A stretch of 64,000 bases of DNA from Fusibacter ferrireducens (GCF_015352425.1 NZ_JADKNH010000012.1:124001-188000), one strand, 5' to 3'; positions 40,298 to 48,454 are shown, counted from the first letter of the stretch. Numbers and translations are program-made. Notes: generated by a model from the letters alone, not told the origin.

Positions 40298-41170
40298 ATG
40301 TTAATAACAAGACACAACCTACCAAAGGGTAGTAAGGCGATAATAGTGGGTGATATGATGAGTAAGATATTACTATCATCGGCAAAAATACTAGCCGATG
40401 AACAGGTAAGTATAGATACTTTAACCATAGAGGATACAGATGATGTACTTTATCTTTGTGGTCACGGCAATAAAGATAATAAAACCATAGGTAAACGTAG
40501 TATGAAAGAGATAGCAGAGTTACTCGTTAATGCGGGTTACAAAGGTTTTCAACCTATCTATGTTACTTCTTGTGATAGTTATGGTATGTTGAGGTTACTT
40601 GATTTTCATTTACAGGTATTACTACAAGATGCTGGTGAGATGACATTAGATAACATTGACAATACTAACTTAGAGTATGTAAGTGGTAATGCCGATGGAA
40701 GCACAGTCACTTTAAAAGAGGGTGATGAAAATGTGCTGTATGTATTAAAGGCAGAGGGTATAGTTGATAAAACCATTATTAATCTATCAATGTTAAAGCA
40801 GAGTATCTTTCACGAGAAATCTGAACATGTAGATAGGTACAAGAGGAAGCTCATATCTAAGGAGTACCACCTAGGTCAGTTCACCACTGTTTCAAGTGTT
40901 GTAGCTGTATTCTTAGCCTTTGTATTGTTATCTATTGTCTTAGTAGCACAATTCTTAACTGGTTTCACAGTAGTGTATAAATCAGTTGTTCTAGGGAGTA
41001 TAATCGTCCTTGTAATTCTTGATATGATAACAAGGAGATTAACTAAGGGTACTATCGACACTGCTGTACATAGGTACAACCTAGATAAATTAATAGGTCT
41101 GACGGTGATACGTTACTTTGTGTATATGTATCTACTTATAATAAGTACCGGGGTTATAAAAAACGTATAA
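40298..41170 (+). CDS. Membrane protein with caspase/C80-like His-Cys dyad
   Basis: A 290-residue protein. The N-terminal 150 residues look like a clan CD cysteine peptidase core: a hydrophobic strand, then LCGHGN with His56, an IGKRSMKEIAELL helix and IYVTSCDSYG with Cys92. That order and spacing recall CHAT, caspase-like and C80 (MARTX/TcdA autoprocessing) domains. Residues about 195-288 contain three predicted membrane helices (VVAVFLAFVLLSIVLVAQFL, VVLGSIIVLVILDM, YFVYMYLLIIS). No signal peptide. AAGGAG precedes the ATG. The role is unknown; a protease effector tethered to the membrane is possible. The fold call rests on motif reading alone. Confidence 0.6.
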   Translation: MLITRHNLPKGSKAIIVGDMMSKILLSSAKILADEQVSIDTLTIEDTDDVLYLCGHGNKDNKTIGKRSMKEIAELLVNAGYKGFQPIYVTSCDSYGMLRLLDFHLQVLLQDAGEMTLDNIDNTNLEYVSGNADGSTVTLKEGDENVLYVLKAEGIVDKTIINLSMLKQSIFHEKSEHVDRYKRKLISKEYHLGQFTTVSSVVAVFLAFVLLSIVLVAQFLTGFTVVYKSVVLGSIIVLVILDMITRRLTKGTIDTAVHRYNLDKLIGLTVIRYFVYMYLLIISTGVIKNV

Positions 41171-41199
41171 CCCTTGTCATAACTAGATAAGATGTAGCT

Positions 41200-41236
41200 A
41201 CCTGACCATTGAATTAAACCAGTGTAGTGGTCAGGT
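41200..41236. promoter_or_regulatory. Inverted repeat before the SEC-C/HEPN gene
   Basis: ACCTGACCA pairs perfectly with TGGTCAGGT across 19 bases, 33 bases before the start codon. There is no T run after it, so an operator or leader hairpin is more likely than a terminator. Confidence 0.5.
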
Positions 41237-41268
41237 AAGAGGGTTAAATTAAGAGAGGAGCGTATAGT

Positions 41269-42447
41269 ATGAGTAATAAAATAGGACGAAATGACCCTTG
41301 CCCTTGTGGTAGTGGGAAAAAATATAAGGAATGTTGTTTAAATAAAGGTGGTAAGTGTAGTGCTTTATTTAATCTAACCAAGGAAATTTATAAAACAGAT
41401 TTAAAACCACAGTATGATAATAGGGGGTTGAAACCTCAAACTCTGATACAATTAAAGTTTGAACTACCTTTTTTTATAGCTAGGGATTGTCATGTGTATA
41501 CTACCTTTGGTAGTAAGGAGGGTGAAGCGGTTAGCGTACTTTTTATAAACAAACCGGTAAAGAATAATTTAGGGGTGGCATTCGATGGTACTGACCTCGG
41601 TGGAGTTCCTTTTAATATAGATAATACTGTTGTTGATGTTTCACAAGCTTACATCACAGTTATTGAGATAACATATGCCACAATTCATGATTATGCTACT
41701 GTCGTAAGTAATAATAGAGAATATATCGGTGTAGCTTATGATAGCATGTTGGATATATTGAATAATGTTATAAATGCATATCAAGTGAAGACAAAAGATT
41801 ATAGTGTACATTACTTAACAAAGGAAATGATAGACTTTTTAATACCTTCTCGAATAATTTCAGTAGATACTTGGGATGTATATATTAGTTATCAGCAAGT
41901 AAGACCATTCAGAGAGTATCATAAATTTAAACTGGAATTAAGTGATACTGAGGACTATCTAAGATTACTAACGCTAAGTATTAATGGAGAAAATCCGTTT
42001 ATATATTTAGAAAAGCATATATTAGCAGCTAGACGGTATCTAACCAAAGGTTTTTACCAAGAAGCCGTTATTTATGCACAAATGAGTGTTGAATCTTTTC
42101 TTAGAACATTGTTCAAAGAGTTGTTGCTAACTGAGGGATTAACTGATGCTGAAATACAATTAAAGTTAGAAGATACAAGTTTTATGAGTATGATAAAGAA
42201 AGAATTATCTCAGCGTATAGGGGGTAATTGGAATGTTGATTCAACTGGTGAGGTTTCGAAATGGTACGAACACACATATCTTGTTCGTAATAGAGTAGCG
42301 CATACGGGTTATTTACCAACTTTTGAGGAAGCTGACAACGCAGTTTTCCACGCTGTTGAACTAAAAACGTGGGTAATAAAACAACTTCGAAAGAAGAAAA
42401 AGCAGTATCCGAAGTTAAATGAGTATTTCACAAATCAGTTTAAGTAG
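41269..42447 (+). CDS. SEC-C metal-binding protein with C-terminal HEPN-type domain
   Basis: A 392-residue protein. The N-terminus is a SEC-C zinc motif (RNDPCPCGSGKKYKECC). The middle 220 residues are unassigned. The C-terminal helical region (about 255-385; ARRYLTKGFYQEAVIYAQMSVESFLRTL and then YEHTYLVRNRVAHTGYLP) has the R-x4-H motif (RNRVAH) of HEPN ribonucleases, which are frequent toxins and defence effectors. GAGAGGAG precedes the ATG. A small zinc-ribbon gene overlaps its 3' end. The HEPN call is mine from the motif and helical context. Confidence 0.65.
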   Translation: MSNKIGRNDPCPCGSGKKYKECCLNKGGKCSALFNLTKEIYKTDLKPQYDNRGLKPQTLIQLKFELPFFIARDCHVYTTFGSKEGEAVSVLFINKPVKNNLGVAFDGTDLGGVPFNIDNTVVDVSQAYITVIEITYATIHDYATVVSNNREYIGVAYDSMLDILNNVINAYQVKTKDYSVHYLTKEMIDFLIPSRIISVDTWDVYISYQQVRPFREYHKFKLELSDTEDYLRLLTLSINGENPFIYLEKHILAARRYLTKGFYQEAVIYAQMSVESFLRTLFKELLLTEGLTDAEIQLKLEDTSFMSMIKKELSQRIGGNWNVDSTGEVSKWYEHTYLVRNRVAHTGYLPTFEEADNAVFHAVELKTWVIKQLRKKKKQYPKLNEYFTNQFK

Positions 42448-42637
42448 AGCAGGCAGTGGCGATACTGAGCGTTATGAGTATGAGTGTCCTTGTGGAGAGG
42501 GTAAAATCATTGAGGAGCATGATAATATACCGGGATTCAGAGACCATAGTGTATTCTTCAGATGTGATAAGTGTAATGAAAAATACAAGTTTGACTTATC
42601 TAAGGGTGTAAGAGGTTGGGAACTTGTAGAGAAATAA
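42419..42637 (+). CDS. Small zinc-ribbon-like protein
   Basis: A 72-residue protein with two CxxC/CxC pairs (YECPCGEG and FRCDKCNEKY) that could hold one zinc ion. It overlaps the SEC-C/HEPN gene by 29 bases in another frame, with no strong ribosome-binding site, so coupled translation is likely. The function is unknown; an antitoxin or regulator of its neighbour is possible. A hairpin follows. Confidence 0.6.
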   Translation: MSISQISLSRAGSGDTERYEYECPCGEGKIIEEHDNIPGFRDHSVFFRCDKCNEKYKFDLSKGVRGWELVEK

Positions 42638-42657
42638 ATTCTAATATTGATTATGTT

Positions 42658-42692
42658 GAGCCAGATCCGCTTCGCGGATCTGGCTCTCTATG
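42658..42692 (+). terminator. Strong hairpin after the zinc-ribbon gene
   Basis: GAGCCAGATCCGC pairs with GCGGATCTGGCTC around TTC, 13 perfect bp. The T-run is minimal (TCTATG), but the position fits a transcript end. Confidence 0.6.
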
Positions 42693-42985
42693 TCTCTAAA
42701 ATGAAAATTATATCTAATTACTGCTTAAGAAAAGTTTGTAACTAAGCATACAGATAATCGCTACTAATGTGAAACAAAGTGAAAAAAATGATATGTGTAT
42801 ATTCGTGTGTTCTAGTGTTTACAAAGGTTTTAGTGTTTTAGGTGTTGTCTGAAAAAAAAGATAGTGGAGATATAGGTGTGTCGGGTGTTTGGGTCAAGTT
42901 TTATCAAAAAGTGTGTTTGGGAGATGGAGTTTTGAAGGAGGTGAATGGAAGTAATGGGGCCAGGCATGCAAATAGGTGTTGCAAT
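42693..42985. other. AT-rich gap before composite copy B
   Basis: About 290 bases with no gene, no clear palindrome and no promoter that I can defend. It leads into composite copy B. Confidence 0.4.
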
Positions 42986-43197
42986 CTGTTTTCAAGATTT
43001 TCTATAAGGTAGGGCTATGCCCTACCTTATTTTTTTATAGTACATATCTAAGATATGTACTAACTTGTATTAGCAAGACCTTGAAAACAGCAGATACAAA
43101 CTATCACTGCATTTGCCGCCCAACCTTATCAGGTTACTACACAATTGCATTAGGTTACTACACAATAATATCAATCAATTGTTAGGTTACTACACAA
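42986..43197 (+). repeat. Composite hairpin-iteron element, copy B
   Basis: CTGTTTTCAAG (42986-42996) and its exact complement CTTGAAAACAG (43080-43090) enclose a 12-bp GC hairpin at 43004-43030 (ATAAGGTAGGGC, loop TAT), T6, a 12-bp AT hairpin at 43038-43062 (TAGTACATATCT) and AACTTGTATTAG. Three perfect iterons AGGTTACTACACAA follow at 43131, 43152 and 43184, spaced 21 and 32 bases, so all on one face of the helix. It stands before the replication genes and is a candidate origin. Confidence 0.88.
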
Positions 43198-43501
43198 AAA
43201 TCAAAATAAGTGCCCAATAAGGCACTTTTACAATAAGTAATTTTATGTTTTTTTGTACTCTAATTTGTCAATAAGGAGTAGAGCTAACCCGTATCACATA
43301 TGACTTTGTGGTTCTTAATGGATTGTTTTTATACCCTGAAACGTAGTGAAATCAATCGTTTAACGCAAAAAAAATGTTTGACAAACAAACCTCTGATAGT
43401 GTAAGCTCATTACACAACCGAGAGATAAATAGTCAAAACTCATTTATATTTTAACATATGATGAGGGTGTTTGACAAGAGGTAATTTTTAGAGTTAAGGG
43501 G
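43198..43501 (+). promoter_or_regulatory. Leader and promoter region of the replication operon
   Basis: A 304-base gap. It has two TTTGACA-containing blocks (43377-43383 and about 43470-43476), the palindrome GTGTAAGCTCATTACAC at 43399-43415, and TAAATAGTCAAAA at 43426-43438, which recurs at 43769-43781. TTGACA boxes are good -35 candidates, but matching -10 boxes are weak. Confidence 0.45.
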
Positions 43502-43744
43502 ATGAAAAATTTGAGTTACACAGAGCACAGTTGTTTGGATGTTAAGGTTGATGCATCCATATGTATCAATGATGCAGTCCGATGGTTAGCACACACGTGC
43601 GAGATTGATAACACAGAGGTCTGGTCACGCATTATGGTTGGTGACTGCGATAGCTGGGATGAGTTGGATTTTAAAAGGAGATATCAAGAGATAAGGTCCG
43701 ACTTTCTTATCGAGCATCAACTAAAGCAACTTAGATTGCTGTAA
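43502..43744 (+). CDS. Small hypothetical protein
   Basis: An 80-residue acidic protein, mostly helical (DASICINDAVRWLAHTCEID and DELDFKRRYQEIRSDFLIEHQL), no known family. AAGGGG directly abuts the ATG at 43502, so an in-frame TTG at 43511, nine bases after it, may be the true start. First gene of the replication operon; a regulatory role is only a guess. Confidence 0.5.
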   Translation: MKNLSYTEHSCLDVKVDASICINDAVRWLAHTCEIDNTEVWSRIMVGDCDSWDELDFKRRYQEIRSDFLIEHQLKQLRLL

Positions 43745-43768
43745 GAAAGTAACTGCAACGGTTACAGT

Positions 43769-43801
43769 TAAATAGTCAAAAGTGAAATGGACACTTTTGA
43801 C
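43769..43801. promoter_or_regulatory. Direct-repeat motif and palindrome between small genes
   Basis: TAAATAGTCAAAA at 43769-43781 repeats a site before the operon. It overlaps a perfect 10-bp inverted repeat, GTCAAAAGTG/CACTTTTGAC (43775-43801). Probably a binding site for an element-coded regulator. Confidence 0.5.
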
Positions 43802-43878
43802 CAATGATTAACAGGCAAAAAGGAAACTGAACATATATAGATACAAAAATAGAAATATAAAGTAGAGGGGGTGTAGAG

Positions 43879-44073
43879 ATGAAAGGGAAAAAAACGACAG
43901 AAATGACAGAAACTCAGACTGTGACTACGTTTGAAGCCATAGTACAGATGCCGAAAGGCATCTTGGATGAGCTTAGGATGTATGGACTTGAATGGCTAGA
44001 TGAAGCACACGTAGACTTAGGTACAGGTGAGGTAACTCTGAGTGTATCAATGACACACGGCCCAACAATATAG
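43879..44073 (+). CDS. Small hypothetical protein
   Basis: A 64-residue protein. A charged Thr-rich N-terminus is followed by FEAIVQMPKGILDELRMYGLEW, then GTGEVTLSVSMTHG. No family recognised. GAGGGGG lies 8 bases upstream of the ATG. It precedes the putative initiator by 21 bases and belongs to the replication operon. Confidence 0.55.
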   Translation: MKGKKTTEMTETQTVTTFEAIVQMPKGILDELRMYGLEWLDEAHVDLGTGEVTLSVSMTHGPTI

Positions 44074-44094
44074 GTATAGAGGGAGTTGTAAGGG

Positions 44095-44904
44095 GTGGTA
44101 AAGGGTACTAAGTGTAGTCTAGTAATTCCAACTGTTAAGGGGTTGCTAGACTACTATAACACGATAAAAATCTACGATGATAGTGTTTGTCATCTGCTAG
44201 CAGATGACAAGGGTGTGAATACAATGATGGTGATTAGTCTATTTAGCTACATCTATCATCATTGTGAGTGGACCGAAAAGGGTCTATATCAGTTCAAAAT
44301 GGCTGATTTTAAACGGTTTAGGGGTCATACACACGGAAAATATGCAATAGACTTAGGTAGTGAGCTGAAAGCTCTTGAGGGTGTTGATTGTGTTTTTCAA
44401 GGGGTTGTACGTCAGCTTGCTGACGTGGATATCAAGGGTAGATACGTGACTGTCAAGTCACGTTATATCAAGGACTTAATAGGGTCTATGCAGACCCTAT
44501 CCTTGAAAAAAGATGGGACCCATAAACCCAGCTATACCAGTTTGATTAAGACCTCAATCTTGAAAGAAAGAAGTCATAGCAGAGCTGAGATAGTAATAGA
44601 GTTATGCAAATTAGTAGAACGCAGGGGAAAATCTGAAGATAAAGTGCATACATCCCATATTAAGGTTAAAACGCTATTAGAGCGTTGTCCAACGCTGTTA
44701 AGTAGGTACAAAAATGCACACTCAAACAGTAGGCGTAACAATATGATACGTGACGATATATCAGAATCGTTAGAGATGATTGAAAAACATACAACACTGA
44801 ATCAAGAGTTTAAGGATGTTGAGGTTGTATTACCTCAACGGCAAGACATGGATATGAATGCAGTTATAGAGATAAGACACAGGGGGAGATTTGAAAATGA
44901 TTAA
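44095..44904 (+). CDS. Putative replication initiator
   Basis: A 269-residue basic protein, start GTG with GGGAG 9 bases upstream. The sequence reads as two winged-helix-like halves (NTMMVISLFSYIYHHCEWTEKGLY and SLIKTSILKERSHSRAEIVIELCKLVERRG), the layout of plasmid initiators such as RepA/RepC types. It comes directly before a primase (overlap 8 bases) and a replicative helicase, and a block of iterons lies upstream. Initiator function is inferred from this context; no specific family motif was recognised. A simple transcription regulator is the alternative. Confidence 0.5.
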   Translation: MVKGTKCSLVIPTVKGLLDYYNTIKIYDDSVCHLLADDKGVNTMMVISLFSYIYHHCEWTEKGLYQFKMADFKRFRGHTHGKYAIDLGSELKALEGVDCVFQGVVRQLADVDIKGRYVTVKSRYIKDLIGSMQTLSLKKDGTHKPSYTSLIKTSILKERSHSRAEIVIELCKLVERRGKSEDKVHTSHIKVKTLLERCPTLLSRYKNAHSNSRRNNMIRDDISESLEMIEKHTTLNQEFKDVEVVLPQRQDMDMNAVIEIRHRGRFEND

Positions 44905-46285
44905 GGTAGATTTAAACAATGAGGGGCCCGTAAGACTAATGGAATTGGCTATAAGTCTTGCAATGGTGGGCAACAAAAGCTTTGAGGGTGTGATTGATGA
45001 CGCTGAAATCAAGGCGATGATGGAGAGAACACAGGAATATAGTGTGCCCAAGATACCACAGGAGTTGTTTTTAGGCATGGGTTATAAAGAGCGTATAGTG
45101 GCACTCAAAAAACACTTTGAAACATTGATGATTAAGTGTTATCAGGTAGTAGATAACTACATACCTGTAGTGGATGAAAAAAGTCGTAAATTAAACGAAG
45201 AAGTCAAAAAGGCTTCATCAATGATTGCTAGAGCTGTTAATAATGATATGGGATTTGGAACTGCATTGATTAGATGTTTTTTGCACAACGACAATAACCC
45301 ATCTATGACGTGGGCTAATGAAAAGCACGGATGGCACTGTTTTGCGTGTATGCAGAGGGAGGATGTCGAGAAAGGCAACATTATATTTGATTTATATAAT
45401 TATCTACAGTGGAGACACGGATTTAAGGGCTATAACAAGTTTAAAAATGCTTACGAGATGGCGGTACACCTATTTGTCGAGGATGGTGAAAACATTGAAA
45501 ATCCTTACGAGGAGAGTACAAAGCAGAAAGAGCATTCACATTTTATAGCTTATACACCGAGGATGAATAGGGTAAGGCATTATAGCTTTCATCATCCTTT
45601 ATCGACTGAGGGTCTAGAAATCTGTGCTGAGAAGCTTGAAGAACGTGGTATATCAATGGCTACAGCTAATAAGCATAGTGTGATGTTGTGGATGCATAAC
45701 ACAAAAGAGGGCAAGTTTTTGGGAGCCGTGTATTGGATATTTTTAAATGACGATGGTAGTTATACACGCAGGTTAGCTGCTGTTGATAAAAGTACACGGG
45801 CAAGGCTTAATATGCATCCTGATGCAGATAAATGGAAAAATCCAGCTAAACAAAGTCAAGGAGTGTTTAACCAAAGGATTTTAAATCACTGTAGGCAGTG
45901 GGATGAAGTCTGTTTTGTCACAGAGAGTGCAATTGATGCTTTATCTGTTGAGGAGCTTGGATTTCACGCAGTTGGCACTAACAGTGTGAAAAACGTGCAT
46001 AGATTTCTCAAAGAAAATGTGGATACAGATGCTGATATTAAGCTGATTTGTCTGTTAGATAATGACGAGCCGGGTCGTAAGATTGCAAAACTATTTGTCA
46101 ATCGCAACCTGTTTGTACCTGATTATTTAGAGCTTGATTATGATGGTGATAGATGGTTGTCAAAGCACAAGGACATTAATGAGGCATTGGTGGCTGATAG
46201 AGATAAAACTTTGGATGAGTTACAAGCCTTGGAACAAGAAGCGCTAGAATACTATACACATTTGGAGGATAAGATAGATGAGTAA
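44897..46285 (+). CDS. DNA primase-like protein (CHC2 zinc finger + TOPRIM)
   Basis: A 462-residue protein. About residues 110-150 form a CHC2 zinc finger (RCFLHNDNNPSM...HCFAC). A TOPRIM domain near 340-410 shows CFVTESAIDALS with the catalytic Glu and CLLDNDEPGRKIA with the Asp-x-Asp. It should make primers for the island's own replication. ATG 44897 follows AGGGGGAG; it overlaps the initiator gene by 8 bases and the helicase gene by 8. It lacks the helicase-binding domain of chromosomal DnaG. Confidence 0.85.
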   Translation: MIKVDLNNEGPVRLMELAISLAMVGNKSFEGVIDDAEIKAMMERTQEYSVPKIPQELFLGMGYKERIVALKKHFETLMIKCYQVVDNYIPVVDEKSRKLNEEVKKASSMIARAVNNDMGFGTALIRCFLHNDNNPSMTWANEKHGWHCFACMQREDVEKGNIIFDLYNYLQWRHGFKGYNKFKNAYEMAVHLFVEDGENIENPYEESTKQKEHSHFIAYTPRMNRVRHYSFHHPLSTEGLEICAEKLEERGISMATANKHSVMLWMHNTKEGKFLGAVYWIFLNDDGSYTRRLAAVDKSTRARLNMHPDADKWKNPAKQSQGVFNQRILNHCRQWDEVCFVTESAIDALSVEELGFHAVGTNSVKNVHRFLKENVDTDADIKLICLLDNDEPGRKIAKLFVNRNLFVPDYLELDYDGDRWLSKHKDINEALVADRDKTLDELQALEQEALEYYTHLEDKIDE

Positions 46286-47657
46286 AATACAATTTGTAGG
46301 GCAATTCGGGGATGGTTCCATCCCCGAGTACCTAAGGGAACTTGAAAACACGGTGGAACCAACCACAGAAACACTACAACAAAGCCCAACGGAAGAACCT
46401 AAAGGACAAGCTATATCAGTAGCTACAGGGGTTGAACAACCTATACAAACAGGACCCAATAATCAGGTTGAGAACACAGTACCATCTGATTTGAATATTA
46501 TACAGGGAGAAGATAATAAACCTGATACAACCGAAAATACAAAGGTACAACAGGGTCAATCAGAGGACTATTACAACGTCAAACAACTAAGTAGTTTTGC
46601 TTTAGGGACACTAAATAACCTTGAAAACTTAACCAAGTACATTGCAGACACCCCTTTGACAATATCTACACAAATACCTGACCTTGACCACGTGCTTGGA
46701 GGGGGTCTGCCTTGTGGTATTACAGTAGTTGCAGCATCTCCGGGCATTGGGAAAACTACTCTGCTCCTACAATCAGCAGCTGAGATGGCTCGACAGGGTA
46801 CAACGGTAGTCTATGTATCATATGATATGCGTAGTGCGGCTTTGCAAGCTAAAGTAATTAGTCATCAGTCATATAAAATTTTTGACGAGGACTGCTATAC
46901 AATCAGAGATATATTAAAGGATAACGTACTTGCAAAGTCTGACGATGACAAGGTTCGAGAACTACGTAAGACACTTGTTTCAGAACAGGGTAAACTACAT
47001 ATCCGTGACCTTGTTGTTGATGATGATTTTAAGGACTATTTAAATGGTTATAGCAGTTTAGGTGGTCTGACACAGCTACAAAAAATTATTGAGGTATACT
47101 GCCAATCATTTGATGATGTAGTGATTATGATTGACAGTCTGCAACAGCTTGCTATTTCAGAGCATTGTACTGGTAAGGAGGGGGTTGACCGTCTATTGGC
47201 GCAAATTAAAGTGTTGTCAGGGATGTATAATGTGCCAATTTGCCTTGTATCAACATTAGCGCGTAGTGGCTATACAAAGGACAAAGACATTGGAATAACT
47301 GACCTCAAGGAAAGTGGAGCTGTTGAATATGATGCTGATGCGATTTTGATTATGCAACCTGCTTACATTAAAGAGGGTGAAGATATCACTATGGATGACT
47401 TTAAATCTGAGAAGTATAGGGCCACTTTGATTAAATGTGTAAAATCAAGGCACTCCGAATATCGAGAAAAAGTGATGATGCTTTATGGAGCTGGCTGTAC
47501 ATTTATAAGTGAGGATGAGTATGAACAGAAGACGGGTGAGGTTAGGTCAAAGCCAAATGGGAAAAAAGGTAGTAGTCGGGGGCGGCAACCTAAGGATGGT
47601 GTGAAAAAGGAAACAAAAAGAGATGATTTACCCGAAAATATGGGTTTATTATCGTGA
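46278..47657 (+). CDS. RecA-fold replicative helicase (DnaB/RepA-like)
   Basis: A 459-residue protein. The first 95 residues are Gln/Thr/Pro-rich and probably disordered. The RecA-type ATPase has Walker A ASPGIGKTT (residues 153-161), YVSYDM, Walker B VVIMIDSLQQL and the STLARSG sensor. The C-terminal tail is basic. It likely unwinds DNA at the element's fork. GGAGG precedes the ATG, with overlap to the primase gene. A KaiC/RadA-like role is possible, but the neighbours favour replication. It is the last gene before composite copy C. Confidence 0.8.
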   Translation: MSKIQFVGQFGDGSIPEYLRELENTVEPTTETLQQSPTEEPKGQAISVATGVEQPIQTGPNNQVENTVPSDLNIIQGEDNKPDTTENTKVQQGQSEDYYNVKQLSSFALGTLNNLENLTKYIADTPLTISTQIPDLDHVLGGGLPCGITVVAASPGIGKTTLLLQSAAEMARQGTTVVYVSYDMRSAALQAKVISHQSYKIFDEDCYTIRDILKDNVLAKSDDDKVRELRKTLVSEQGKLHIRDLVVDDDFKDYLNGYSSLGGLTQLQKIIEVYCQSFDDVVIMIDSLQQLAISEHCTGKEGVDRLLAQIKVLSGMYNVPICLVSTLARSGYTKDKDIGITDLKESGAVEYDADAILIMQPAYIKEGEDITMDDFKSEKYRATLIKCVKSRHSEYREKVMMLYGAGCTFISEDEYEQKTGEVRSKPNGKKGSSRGRQPKDGVKKETKRDDLPENMGLLS

Positions 47658-47704
47658 TTTAGAAACCTGTGTAACAGTGATGTTATATGGGTTTCTTTTA
47701 GTTT

Positions 47705-47920
47705 TTGTGTAGAAACCTGACGATTTAGGACAATTTTTGTGTAGAAACCTGATGATTTTGTGTAGAAACCTGACGGGGTGAATTAGCTGTTAGTGGTATT
47801 GGTGTGACTGCTGTTTTCAAGTCGTTCTTAATACAAGTTAATACATATACTTTAGTATATGTATTACTAATGAGTAAGGGGCTACGCCCCTTACTCGATA
47901 AAAGATAATCTTGAAAAATA
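47705..47920 (-). repeat. Composite hairpin-iteron element, copy C (inverted)
   Basis: The reverse complement of the A/B layout. Three iterons TTGTGTAGAAACCT lie at 47705, 47737 and 47758 (spacing 32 and 21, the mirror of copy B). CTGTTTTCAAG is at 47811-47821, a 13-bp AT hairpin at 47839-47866 and an 11-bp GC hairpin at 47872-47896 (GAGTAAGGGGC, loop TAC). CTTGAAAA is at 47910-47917. It follows the helicase gene, so B and C face each other around the replication module. No minus-strand gene lies downstream of it. Confidence 0.88.
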
Positions 47921-48130
47921 GTATCCAGAGCCCATTAACCCCAACCCTACGATACCCCCCTGTCCCACACTCCGCATCTTCAAAAACTCAAAGCCACATA
48001 ACTAAACCCCCAAAAAAAACAAATGGACACATAACCAAAAATTATAGTCATAAATAGCAAACTAGCAACATATATATCAATTTTTGAGGCACATGACACC
48101 TATATTAATTATGAAAAGGTGGTGAAAAGA

Positions 48131-48454
48131 ATGTGTAATTTAATATCAAAAGCATCATTGGTTCTCGGAATTAATTGCGCAGATGCAACTCTTTTGGCGG
48201 TAATGCTAAACAAGGGCTTGGGCACTCTGCAGATTGACCTAGATAGGGATAAGTTAGGTAACAAGTTAACCATCTCAGCATGGCTTGATGACAATGAGGA
48301 TAATCCTCCAAATTGGAGTCCTGTCGAGGTTATGGACGAAAAGAACTCAGAAATGAGTTATCAAGAGCTAGCAGAAAGACTTGGACTACTAAGCAAAGAG
48401 AGTTTTGAGAAAAAAAGCAATCAATACTACGATGGTGAACCAATACCGTTCTAG
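48131..48454 (+). CDS. Small hypothetical protein
   Basis: A 107-residue protein (LISKASLVLGINCADATLLAVML, KGLGTLQIDLDRDKLGNKLTISAWLDD, then an acidic tail). No family recognised. ATG 48131 follows AAAGGTGGTG; an upstream GTG at 48119 lies in that site. It resembles the next protein in layout (a predicted helix, Lys-Gly turn, two strands), so the two may be distant paralogues. First of three small genes in a row. Confidence 0.5.
   Translation: MCNLISKASLVLGINCADATLLAVMLNKGLGTLQIDLDRDKLGNKLTISAWLDDNEDNPPNWSPVEVMDEKNSEMSYQELAERLGLLSKESFEKKSNQYYDGEPIPF

Noticed and set aside
38691-47920. Composite elements as parS centromere sites of ParAB
   Set aside because: The ParA and ParB genes lie in element 2, beyond the right attachment site, and no iteron copies occur around them.
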